DNA of 64,000 nucleotides from the NCBI GenBank assembly GCA_027946365.1, contig JAPEUQ010000002.1:2914001-2978000 (forward strand), read 5' to 3'. Shown here piece by piece: positions 43,426-53,296 of this stretch. Under the pieces are notes generated by a model. That model saw only the letters and a list, made by a program, of their open reading frames with translations, made no database searches and was not told the origin of the DNA. This DNA comes from Kalmusia sp. IMI 367209. Lineage: Eukaryota; Ascomycota; Dothideomycetes; Pleosporales; Didymosphaeriaceae. A program made the translations under genes and the position numbers. The stretch's first letter is position 1. Every line of letters starts with the position of its first letter.

Positions 43426-46073
43426 CTAACCCGTGAACTTTCCGCCGCAGTAGATGCACACGTCGCAAGCCAAGAACAACACCCTCGCCAGTGATAATGG
43501 GAGATTGCCAATTTCGGCGCCCTCCATTTGCGGCTCTCCATCTGCCTGCGGAGTATCCGCCATGCTTGCGTCTTCTCCACCAGTCGTGCTCCCATTGATC
43601 CTCTCATCCGCGTCCACGGTTTCAACACTCGGTATAAGACCTTCCGGTGCTACGCTCTTCCGGCTACGCGATACCGTACTGGCAACCTCTTGTATTCTCA
43701 CAAACTCTTCGCTAAGAAACGGCGTCTTGCACAGCCCGCAGTACTTCGTGATTCTCGGAGCCTGTATCGCAAGAAAACTCAGTCCGCATCTCGGGAACTG
43801 GTGTCCGTTTGTGCATGTGGCGGAAGAAAGGTCGGTCAGTGGAATGACAGCTTGGCAGAAATCGCAATGATCGCAAGGCTCGTTTGCTGCGTCGCTTTCG
43901 CTCGCTTCGACTTGTTGCGACGCCTCCTCGCTGCCCATCACAAAATTGATGAGAGCGACAACATGACGATGATGTTTGCGAATCTCAGTGCTGAAGGGTG
44001 TGGCATAGGCAAGTTCTTCAGGGAGTCTCTCAATAGCTTTAGCGAGACGGTATGCAATGAGGGCCCTAGGAAGATCCGTCGATTCTGACGGCGAGCAGAT
44101 CTGCGTCACTAGAATACTGCAGCGGTCTTTGATTGTGTGCTCGTTGAGAAAAATGTCTTGCTTAGCCCCTACAACAAGTTTTTGTAGGGCACCCGGGTCG
44201 CCTGATGGAGTATACCAATTGGAGGGATCCCTGGGTGACGGCTTCCAATGTTTCTGAAATACCTTGCGAGCTATTTCTTCGACGGTGCTGGACTTGAGAT
44301 TCCTGCGATCTCCAGTGCTGTCTAGCCATTTTCTAAGCGTGAAAACAAGACCTTCTGCGCTGAAGTATTCATTTGGGATGGCCACGCTCGCTTGCTGATC
44401 ATACGACCGTAGCCCGCTGACAGCGATCGTTGTGCGTCTGTCATTGGGTGGACCGTACTCCATCATGTCGGAAGGATGAACAGAGCTACAAGCAGCGATG
44501 AAGTCACCTAGAGGCGATGTCGATAATCCCCAAACTTTGGTTCGGACGTGACCTTTGAGTTCGTGCTCAGCGCTGAAGAGAGCCTGGGACTCGCTGAGTT
44601 GTTCGCGCCAGTTTGGCCAAGGCATTGATGAGAATTCGTTCTTTGAAAGTTTTAGACCGGCTGTTGGGTGCTTTAATGTTGATTGTAATGAACTGAAATG
44701 CAACGAGGGGATCTTCTGTTGTATAATCCCACACAGCAGCGCTCATTTCATCCCAGCGTCCATCTAGGTGATGCGTTGTTCGAGCTAATATCATTGCATT
44801 GCTTGTGGATATTGTCAAAACTGTCACGCCTGTGCGTGTGAATAAGGCAAGGGTGACCTTGTGGCCGTCTTCAACCTTTGATGACCATTTCATGGGACCA
44901 GCGTATCGTAACTGGATGTCCGGGTAGATGACCTCATAATCGCCCGTACCAATCGTCTCCCCGCTGTAGGTGACGATTCTAGCGCGTATATCATCATTAG
45001 TAGCATATACCAGAACAGAGTGATACCAGTCGCCTTGCACTGTCCACGGGCTCCATGCTAGATATGAAATATGTCGCTGCTGCTGGATAATTTCATCAAA
45101 CGTGTTCGGGTTCGTATATATGCTTTCGGAGTCTGGCATGATCGAGAAATGATTTAGCACCTCCCCGGACCACTCCTCCTCTGCCCCCCAAAGTAGTAGT
45201 CGGCGAATCGACGGCTACGAAAACCACCTGGTTATCATCATTCGAGATTGCGACAATAGGCTGGCCCCATGTAGTCTGTGTGCCGACAACCGTAGAAGAG
45301 TCGGGAGTTGGAAGCGCACAGGCCCAGGCGAAGCATCGTATACGCGTACGAAGGCGCATTTTTTCAATCGCTCCGCTAACAAGACTACTCTCGACGTCGT
45401 TATAATTACTAGAGAAATACTCTACGAGCGCATCGTTGATGATCTTGAATGGTCAATATTAGTATAGGCACTCTAGCGAATTTACGAACAAGCTAGAAGC
45501 AACTTACCAGCCTTCGTTTCCAGCTTACCACTTCCTCTACTTTCCCTTCGCTCGCCCAGATACTCAGAACTAGATTCGAAGCTAAGACGCCCAACGCGCA
45601 CCGTCGATGTTTTGCAAGTCCAGGTGGAGACCATGCTACTGAGACGGGAGAGCTGGTTGACACCTCCTCGCCGACGGAGTACGTGGAAATAGGCGCTGCC
45701 TCTCTCTCTGGAAGTTCTTCTGTGGTGTACCATGTGATCGGGAGTGGTATATGATGCCAGGCGGCAGAATCTTGTTCTATGTCATTGGACTCAGTCCGAG
45801 GGAACTAGTCAAATGTCAGCCATGGCTCGCGCTTGCACGAGGTACTAGAGAAAATACGAAACGATTGTGCTCGAAAAATTGCAGGCAAATATGTACATAG
45901 CGCTACATTGCTCGCTCTAACTAAGATAAAGATCAAAGTCGCGTCCTAGAAGTATATGTACTTACCAGGAGCTCCACTTGTTCATCACTCGCGAACGCGA
46001 TAATCCCATCACGGCTCCAATCAATGGCGTCCACGCATGCTGGCCAGCATGACAAAGTTGTCACGTCCGACAT
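43426..46073 (-). CDS. TFIIIC delta-type subunit (90 kDa class), two frame breaks
   Basis: Exons 45966-46073, 45508-45804 and 43426-45443; introns of 161 and 64 nt, both GTAAGT. The start is MSDVTTLSCWPACVDAI. The N-terminal half is the WD-like TFIIIC delta domain (AIDWSRDGIIAFASDEQ, HISYLAWSPW). The C-terminal half carries the HPSDMMEY block and the zinc-binding end (CDHCDFCQAV, CTNGHQFPRC, YCGLCKTPF, CDVCIYCGGK) of the TFIIIC putative zinc-finger family. It would help TFIIIC bind tRNA-gene B boxes for Pol III. Exon 3 is not open in one frame: the frame changes at a C6 run (45184-45189 on plus), and again between about 44570 and 44720. Dropping one base at each place gives 2421 nt (806 aa). 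Either assembly errors or real damage; see findings. Confidence 0.85.
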
Positions 46074-46511
46074 TATCAACTAGTTGATATGTAGAAGTTG
46101 TGATAACATGTAAGCCCGTGCTTCATGATCATGTTCGTCGCGTTGATGTAGGTGAAGTCGTGGAGGTGCTCGCTTGTACCAAAACGGATTTTGTAACGCG
46201 AGTCATTCAGGTAACTCATCATGACTCGCGAACTATTTCGCGGACGTGCGCCAACCGATGGAATATTGTACACTGAGGATGGATTAGCGTGTGATTTATC
46301 AGTAAAGTAACTCTTATGTAGCATATAATATATCTACGGTCGAAAGTCCACTTCTTGAATTTGATATTGTACAACGAAGCCTTGCCACGGTGTCGCTACA
46401 TACACCTGCTACCACCTAGAAATGTTTGGACAAAGGTATATTCATAAGGAAAGGCCTGATATAAACGCCGTCGTAATATGCTACCCGAAAGGAGAGAGAA
46501 GTTCGATATGG
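46074..46511. other. Intergenic between TFIIIC subunit and MSC2
   Basis: TFIIIC-subunit promoter and 3' UTR of MSC2; no element recognised. Confidence 0.4.
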
Positions 46512-49500
46512 TTAGTTCGACTTGTTACCACCACCGCACCAGCAGTTCCCTTCCCCCTCTTTTTCAACATGCAACACAACGTCCATGCCCTTTCCTTTAA
46601 GGAACTGCGCTGTGCGTTCTCGCACGTCTTCAAGGTCGGCTGCGCGTGAAGCGATAATGTGGATAGCACCCAGGATTCTCTGCCCGCGAGGCGCATGGTC
46701 GTGATCGTGATCATGATCGTGGTGCGAATGATCATGAGAGTGGTCTCCGTGGTCATGAGAGTGATGCTCGTGGTCAGAGTGATCGTGACCATGATCATGG
46801 TCGCATTTCTCATGCTCGTGGGCATGTACCTCAGCATGCGCGGCACCCTCATCCTCAAGCCAGAACTTCGGTACAGCATAACCTACGACCCCACGCAAAG
46901 AGCTGAGTTCCTGAAGTGTGTTGCGGATACCATACTCTACATCTGCGGGCAAGGAGAGCATTAGTCGCATACCAGAGCTTTTGACGAGAGGGATCGCAGA
47001 GGCAAAAATAAGGACTGCAATGATACAGGATGCGATGGGGTCCCAGCCTGACCAGCCGTAGTATTTTGTTAGCAGCGTCGAAATGATGACTGCAACGGAG
47101 CCTAAGGCATCGGCAAGGATGTGCAGGAAGATTCCCTGCATATTTTCGTTGTCATGGGAATGCCCGTGAGAGTGTCCATGAGAATGGCCATGATCTCCAT
47201 GATCGCTACTGCGCCTTAGCCTAGTACAAGCTGTAACAACAATCACAACTTACTGGTCGTGCGAATGCCCATGGCCGTGGTGGGCATGTCCAAAAGCCGT
47301 TAAGCCCACAATATTGACTAAGAAGCCTAGCACACTAACGATGAGAAGCTCGTTGAGTCTATGCAGCTCATGGCCTTCCCAAAGCCTTTCAAAGGCGTCA
47401 AAAATGATCTCGACACTGACCAGTCTGGAAGATCATTAGCCGAGTTTCATTGCGAGAAGTTATGACTCACAGAAGGAACACGCCGTTTGCGAAGCCAGAA
47501 AGCGTGTCGACCTTGCCATAGCCATATGGAAAGGCGGCATTTGGACGCCATTTACTCATCACTGCAGCTGCCAAGCCAACAGCTAGCCCAGCGCAGTCAA
47601 AAAGCATATGAATGCTATCCGTGAGCAGGCCTAAGGATCCGCTGACATAGCCATAGAAGAACTGAACTATCATAAAAGACAGATTGAGCCTATGAGATGT
47701 AAGTGATTATGACCTCGAATTACTCTAGTACCAAGGATGGATGACGGATAATTCCGAAAGCCTGGATTGAACTTACACTCCAAAATACGCGATTCGTCGC
47801 GAGTCCTTCTCAATCATAACGCTGTGAAGAATAGAGCCTGGCTCACAGCGTGCAATGATGAAATCAGAGATCTTAGAGTGGTTGCCATGAAGATGATGAT
47901 CGTGATCATGAGAGTGAGAATGCCGATGGCTTGTATGCGAATGGTCATGTGAAGATGGCCGAGAGATTGCCGAAGCTCTTGTATCGAAAAAAGTCGCTCC
48001 AAGAACCAGGGCGACGGTAAGGAATGTATGCCATGCTAGATGCTCCCAATATGCGAAAGTTGAAACGAGTAGACCGCCGGTCACTAGACCGCTTCTTTTC
48101 AGGCTGCGCAAGGCGGCGGGAACCGAGAGATATACTGAGGCCGTCGCTGATGCTATCGATAGAGTCGAAAATAGAATCGCATGCTGGGACAGAGAAGGCG
48201 AAGCCGAAGAAAAGTTCGCGTATAGAACAGTCAATACAGTCAAAATGAAACCGGCGCCAAGTGTGAGATTGGTGTCTTGGGGCGTGCCCACTAAGGGAGA
48301 AGACGGTTTTGGTAAAGTTGCCCGTTGGGATGTTTGAGTAGTCCAACCATTTTGGTTCTGGGGATTGGTCATCAGAAACCATCCCGTGGTCGGAAGAGGC
48401 GATGGAATTGCAAATAAAGAAATCGCCAGCGCGATGTAACCCAAGATCACTCCTGACGCATCTACAGTGACATAGGTATGCAGAGTTAGCGCGAGTAAAA
48501 AGAGAGCCATAAGTTGCTTTCCTGGTCCGGATTGTTCTCCTCAAACTGTCCAATAATGATTGTTTGCCTGGTTTCTGGCCGAAAGCTCCTAAGCCTGCTG
48601 TTATTGCCGCCAGGACAATCAAAGCTGTTCTCGCTCCTCCTAGTTGCATTGTTGCATAGAATGGCAGTAGGACCCCAAGTACATGCGTTGACGTGCGCAA
48701 CAATGAGCCTATGGTGATAGCACTCGTCCCACCTGACTTCTCCGAGCTGTTATAAGCCTTTCGTCGGTCCAACGGTTCGTCTGCCATTAGACGAAACTTT
48801 GATATGAGGCCTACAAGTAGCAGTGTTGCTGATGACAGAGTACAGGCGTGAAGCAGCTGTCCGCCACTCGCGAGATGTGGAGAGGAGAGGTCGACTTCGA
48901 CCACCGTATCTGCCAAACTAGCCGGAAGTTTGCGATTCTGCCCTGCGAAATTGGAGTATGCGAGCGAGGCGAAGACGTAGGGTAAAGGTACGAGGAGAGC
49001 CGTGAGCGCTTCGGGCAGTTCGAGCCACGATCTGGTTGCCAATTAACATATGCCACTCTTGCAAGATCAAAAGTATGCCTACGATGGTGGTGGAAACGGC
49101 GCCGGATTCTCTTGAATTGGCGAGAAGGCGAACTTGCCAGCAGCACCCTTGCCTATCGCTGGTCTCCCCAAGTCCGATTCCCCCCTCGGCCTGCCCTTCG
49201 GTCGCCCGTTCATGAATGGCTTCAGCGTATACGTGGATTCGATTGATCGAGAATGGCTATGTGTATGGTCGTGGGAGTGGTTGTGCTCGTGACCGTAGGG
49301 CGATGACCCTTGTGTGTACAATTGGCTGTTCATCTCTGATCTGTGATGGCGGTGACCGCCCCCCCCACTTGATTCTGTGTTTTTGGAGGTGAGGTGCCGT
49401 TTATTGGGTCGTTCCAAGACGTAGAGTGGTCGACGGCGTAGTGCGATTGGGAGTGTCCATGGCCACGAGCCTGCGACGCGGGATTCACGGGCAGGGCATA

Positions 49501-49512
49501 CGTAGACGCCAT
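46512..49512 (-). CDS. msc2: Zinc transporter Msc2 (CDF family), two compensating frame breaks
   Basis: Exons 49083-49512, 47777-49031, 47471-47689, 47254-47424 and 46512-47208; introns 51, 87, 46 and 45 nt; about 923 aa. It begins MASTYALPVNPASQARGHG. A long N-terminal part has extra membrane helices (ALTALLVPLPYVFASLAY, GVLLPFYATMQLG, GVILGYIALAISLF), as in Msc2/ZnT5. The cation diffusion facilitator core follows, with the zinc-site helices SGSLGLLTDSIHMLFDCAG and HILADALGSVAVI (HxxxD sites). His-rich loops (HSHDH repeats) lie before, within and after the core. Msc2 pairs with Zrg17 to move zinc into the ER. The frame changes at a C8 run (49359-49366, one base short) and near 48510-48560 (one base extra); the two cancel out, so only the middle part is out of phase with the start and end. 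Confidence 0.9.
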
Positions 49513-49873
49513 ATGTAGCGCGCTCGGGGGTCCGTCGCGAAATAGCCTGAGCGCATCCGACTAGGCAAATGGGCCGAAGCTTCAGATGTTTGATGCTACC
49601 TCAACATCCAATTCCACAAGAACAGGAACAGCGATCGCGGGGAAACAAAGCGAACTGCGGGGAGGTGGAGGGATCGCGAAGAGCGTCTCGAATGTTTCGA
49701 TAGCAGCCGCTTTCAGGGGTCTCAGTGACGAAATTGGCAGGCGCCCGCTTGGTGGCGCTTCCTTGACTCCGCAGATGTGGCGTTGTGGCTAAGCCTCCCC
49801 ACCAGCAACACGACGTTTTACCACGTTTTGTTCGACGAGTCGGGTGGACACAGCTGTTTGGGGCTTCGTCAAG
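49513..49873. promoter_or_regulatory. Shared divergent promoter, MSC2 and ALG1
   Basis: A 361-bp gap between divergent start codons. No clear TATA box. The ALG1 frame is open for 10 codons before its ATG, without another ATG. Confidence 0.35.
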
Positions 49874-51413
49874 ATGTTCAACATATTCAACATTTTCCGC
49901 GATGACTTCTTGAACGAGAAGTCAAGCTGGTGGTTCGATATCGCCCTTTATGCTATACTCGGCCTTTCTACACTATTCAGTCTTGTCCTCCTCACGTTAC
50001 CCTCGCAGTATGATCCCTACAAGGATAAGCCACTTAGAGTTGTCGACGAAGAGGGAAATGAGATCGAGGCAAAGGGGAGAGATGGGAAGAAGAAGGCGAA
50101 CTTCAAAGCGGGGCGAACGACTCAAGTAGTGGTCCTTGGGGATATTGGTCGATCACCACGCATGCAGTACCATGCGATCAGCATTGCGAAACATGGTGGA
50201 AAAGTCTATCTTATTGGATACCAAGGTCTGTTTCTATGATAGCCTCATGTACACTCATATAATAACAATAGCTATAGAATCTGAAGTCCACCCGGACGTC
50301 GCAACAAACGACCTTATCACGCTCGTCCCACTATCCCTTGCACCATCCTTCCTCCGCTCCAGTAGCAAGCTCCTCTTCCCCATTCTCGCTCCACTAAAAG
50401 CATTGTACCAAGCTAGAAGCCTTTACCTCGCGTTGGGTTACAGCTCCGAACCAGCTCGTTATATGCTCGTCCAAAACCCACCCTCCATACCTACCCTCGC
50501 CATAGCATCCCTGATATGCTTTCTCCGCAACACCGAACTCATCATAGATTGGCACAACTTCGGCTACTCCATCCTCGCCCTCAAGCTAGGACCCTCTCAC
50601 CCTCTCGTCAGAATCTCTGCCCTGTACGAGAACATCTTTTCCCGACTAGCCACACACCATCTCACCGTCACCCACGCCATGGCCCGCGTCCTGAAACAAA
50701 GCTACGGCGTAACAGCCCAAGCGCTGCACGATCGACCCGCCGCTATATTCCGGCCCATCACCAACCAAGAGAGGACGAAGTTCCTCGCAAGATTGCCTGA
50801 AACGGCGCAGTATGCACAGGACTTATCGAAAGGAAGATGGAAATTGATCGTAAGCTCCACATCCTGGACTGCAGACGAAGACTTTTCCATCCTCCTCGAG
50901 GCCCTCGCTACATACTCTGCACGCGCCACCTCTTCGACTTCCCTCCCTAACATCCTTGCCATCATCACGGGCAAAGGACCTCTACAAGCACACTACCTCT
51001 CCAAGATTGCTACTATGAACCAAGAAAAGAAACTCCTGAATGTAGTCATACAGACCGCGTGGCTCACACCCTCGGACTACGCAACTCTCCTTGCAGCGGC
51101 TGATCTAGGGGTGTCACTGCATACTTCTTCTTCGGGCGTAGATCTCCCAATGAAGGTGGTAGATATGTTTGGCGCTGGACTACCGGTGGTGGGATGGGGC
51201 GAATTTAAGGCATGGCCAGAGTTGGTGAAAGAGGACGTGAACGGAAAGGGGTTCAAGAGCTCGGAGGAATTGGCGGGACAGCTGGTTGATCTGTTTGGGA
51301 GTCAAGAAAGCAGCCTACTCACGCTGAAGCAAGGAGCGTTAAAGGAGAGTGAGAACAGGTGGGATGATGAGTGGGATCGGGTTGGAGGGAAGCTTTTCAG
51401 GCTTGTGGGGTGA
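49874..51413 (+). CDS. alg1: Alg1 beta-1,4-mannosyltransferase of N-glycan assembly
   Basis: Exons 49874-50225 and 50278-51413; 495 aa with the acceptor CTATAG (intron 52 nt, donor GTCTGT). The AG six bases earlier (TAG at 50269-50271) also keeps frame and adds two residues; IGYQESEVHPD from the later site looks more like the family. I start at [13 protein letters not shown]; an N-terminal membrane anchor ([23 protein letters not shown]) follows. GT-B glycosyltransferase features: [19 protein letters not shown], then [13 protein letters not shown], then the donor-site part [22 protein letters not shown]. Alg1 adds the first mannose from GDP-Man to GlcNAc2-PP-dolichol on the cytosolic face of the ER. 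No frame break, although it lies between two broken genes. Confidence 0.95.
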
Positions 51414-51657
51414 GATGCTTGGATTATTCATCTCATATCGAGGACTATCGATGCTAAAGTATATCGTGAAAACGATTAAAGGGCGGCACATGAAGTACAT
51501 GTTCCGTCTGCATTGCGCATTAAGCAATCATTCATCTATCCTAAAAACCACTTGCCCGAGGAATAACCAGGCATCTCGGCAAAACATAATACATGCAGCA
51601 GCGAGGATTCCAATAAAGCGTTACAAGAATAGTAGAAAGGGTATCAATATTGGTCGA

Positions 51658-53070
51658 TCACTGCACTTCTTCTGTCTTCGCCCTCTTTCCATTCATCCCA
51701 TCTTCTTCAACCTCCAGCTTCCTCTTGCTACTCGATGCCTCATCGGCTGTTGAAGAAGCCGTTGCAGGCGCTGATTTCTCTTTCTTCTTCGTTTTCACCA
51801 ATCCAGAGATGTCGTTTGCGGATTTCGTCGCTTCGGCTAGTTTAGCTTTCTGCGTTTCTGGATCTGCTCCTAGCAGGCCGCCAAGAAGGCCCTGGAAGAC
51901 GGTCTGGTCAACGCTGTCGAATTTCTGCTTCGTTGGGTCTTCTTTGAGATCGGCAAGCTGGGATAGTTAGCCGCAGGCCCCTCGCTTATTTTGTGCATCA
52001 CTTACCCGTGTCTTCAAATCTTCTAGCATGCTCCTCTTCTCTGCCAGCTCGGCCTCACTTTCCTTCTTCTTTTCCGGCGAGAGAGAATCTGATGAAAGGA
52101 TACCTTCTGCCTTCTTCAGATGCGCCTCTTGGCTTTGAATCGCAAGTTCAGTGTGTTTGCTAGCCTCATTCCTCAATTCCCAATCTACCACATCCTCCTC
52201 CTGTGATTTGCTATCCCCTGCGGGCGCGTCCTGATTGGTTTGTTGCTCGCGGATTTTTGCCATTGATGCGAACTCCAGGGCCAGCGATAAAGTGTAGTGC
52301 GCCGATGTGACCTTCTCATGCTCAAAGGGATATATCTCTTCTAGTAGAGTCAATGAGGTGCGCGCATCCGGTATCGCATCGTGGAAGCGTTCGTTTTCAA
52401 AGGACAGGTCGACGAGGAAACCGTAGATGTCTGAAAGTTTCTCCTTGATAGCTCGCACCTGCGGTGAGACTTCGGCTTTGCCCTTGCCTTTTTCACCGCT
52501 GTCACCTCCCTCGAGTACTTCCAGCTGCTTGTGATATAGCACGCGCGCAATCTCGAACATCTCGAAGGAGTCGTTGAAGTCGTCCTGTTCCTCCTCTTGA
52601 CCCTCGCCGCCCTCCTCCTCCTCTTCATCCTCGGAATCTGACCAGTTCTCCATACCAGTAAGCTGGAAATATGGCTTCGAAGCAACCGTCTCTCCCTTCC
52701 CTTCCTCAGCTGATGCGCCATTGGTCGCTCCGCTCGCTTCTGCTTCAGCCTCTTCCTTCTTCGGCTTTTTTGCCTTCGGCTTCTTCTTCTTCTCCTCTTG
52801 TGCGACTTTGGAGCCTAATACGTCACTCTTAGCAATCGCGACCTTGTACAATGCGCGGCCGTAGTAAAAGAGTAGCTCGGCATTCTCGGGTGCCATCTCG
52901 CCATTGAGCGCGGCTTGAATCTCGACGGCATGGGAATAGTGCTCGGCGGCGGCGGAAAAGTTCTTGAGCGAGTACTGTAGCGAGGCGGCTTGCGTGAGCT
53001 CCTCGAGCTTCTCTTTCGTCTGCGGGAATTCTGAACTGTCCGCGGCAGCATCATTTGATGATTCGGCCAT
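51658..53070 (-). CDS. NASP/Hif1/Sim3-type histone chaperone
   Basis: Exons 52006-53070 and 51658-51957; the 48-nt intron has donor GTAAGT, branch GGCTAACT and acceptor CCCAG; product 454 aa. TPR motif 1 is at residues about 20-80 (LTQAASLQYSLKNFSAAAEHYSHAVE, ENAELLFYYGRALYKVA). TPR2 is interrupted by a long charged insert (Lys/Glu-rich, then an acidic run in DSEDEEEEEGGEG). This layout is the SHNi-TPR hallmark, and it resumes with FNDSFEMFEIARVLYHKQLE. TPR3-4 follow (LSDIYGFLVDLSFENERFHDAI, SAHYTLSLALEFASM). The C-terminus is basic (SSSKRKLEVEEDG, NGKRAKT), a nuclear signal. The family binds H3-H4 dimers or CENP-A and supports histone supply or Hat1 function. It is divergent with DPB2 across 226 bp, so the two may share S-phase control (inference). 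Confidence 0.92.
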
Positions 53071-53296
53071 TATAGTGGTTTGTAGTAGAGGATATCACAG
53101 TCTACGTAGGTGCGATGGTGCTGTTGTAGAGTAGCGGGGGATCTGGCGGCGCAAACACTCAACACTGAGTGTCAGCTGGTCTGTGCACACGCGCAGCCGT
53201 GGGCGCGTCTCGACGCGACTCGATCAATTAACGATTCAGCGCACGTCGACGCTCCGCTATCTCACTTACTCTTCCGGCTGGAGCCTTTTCGAAACA
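53071..53296. promoter_or_regulatory. Short divergent promoter, NASP-like gene and DPB2
   Basis: Only 226 bp between two divergent start codons of genes for S-phase proteins. An ACGCG-type core (the MBF/MluI-box centre) occurs in the stretch ACACGCGC near 53187-53194 and GACGCGAC near 53213-53220. These resemble ACGCG elements known from G1/S genes in yeasts; function here is inferred. Confidence 0.4.

Noticed and set aside
46659..46964. HSHDH-encoding repeats seen as direct DNA repeats (CRISPR-like or satellite)
   Set aside because: They are codon-level repeats of the Msc2 His loops; no regular repeat-spacer structure.
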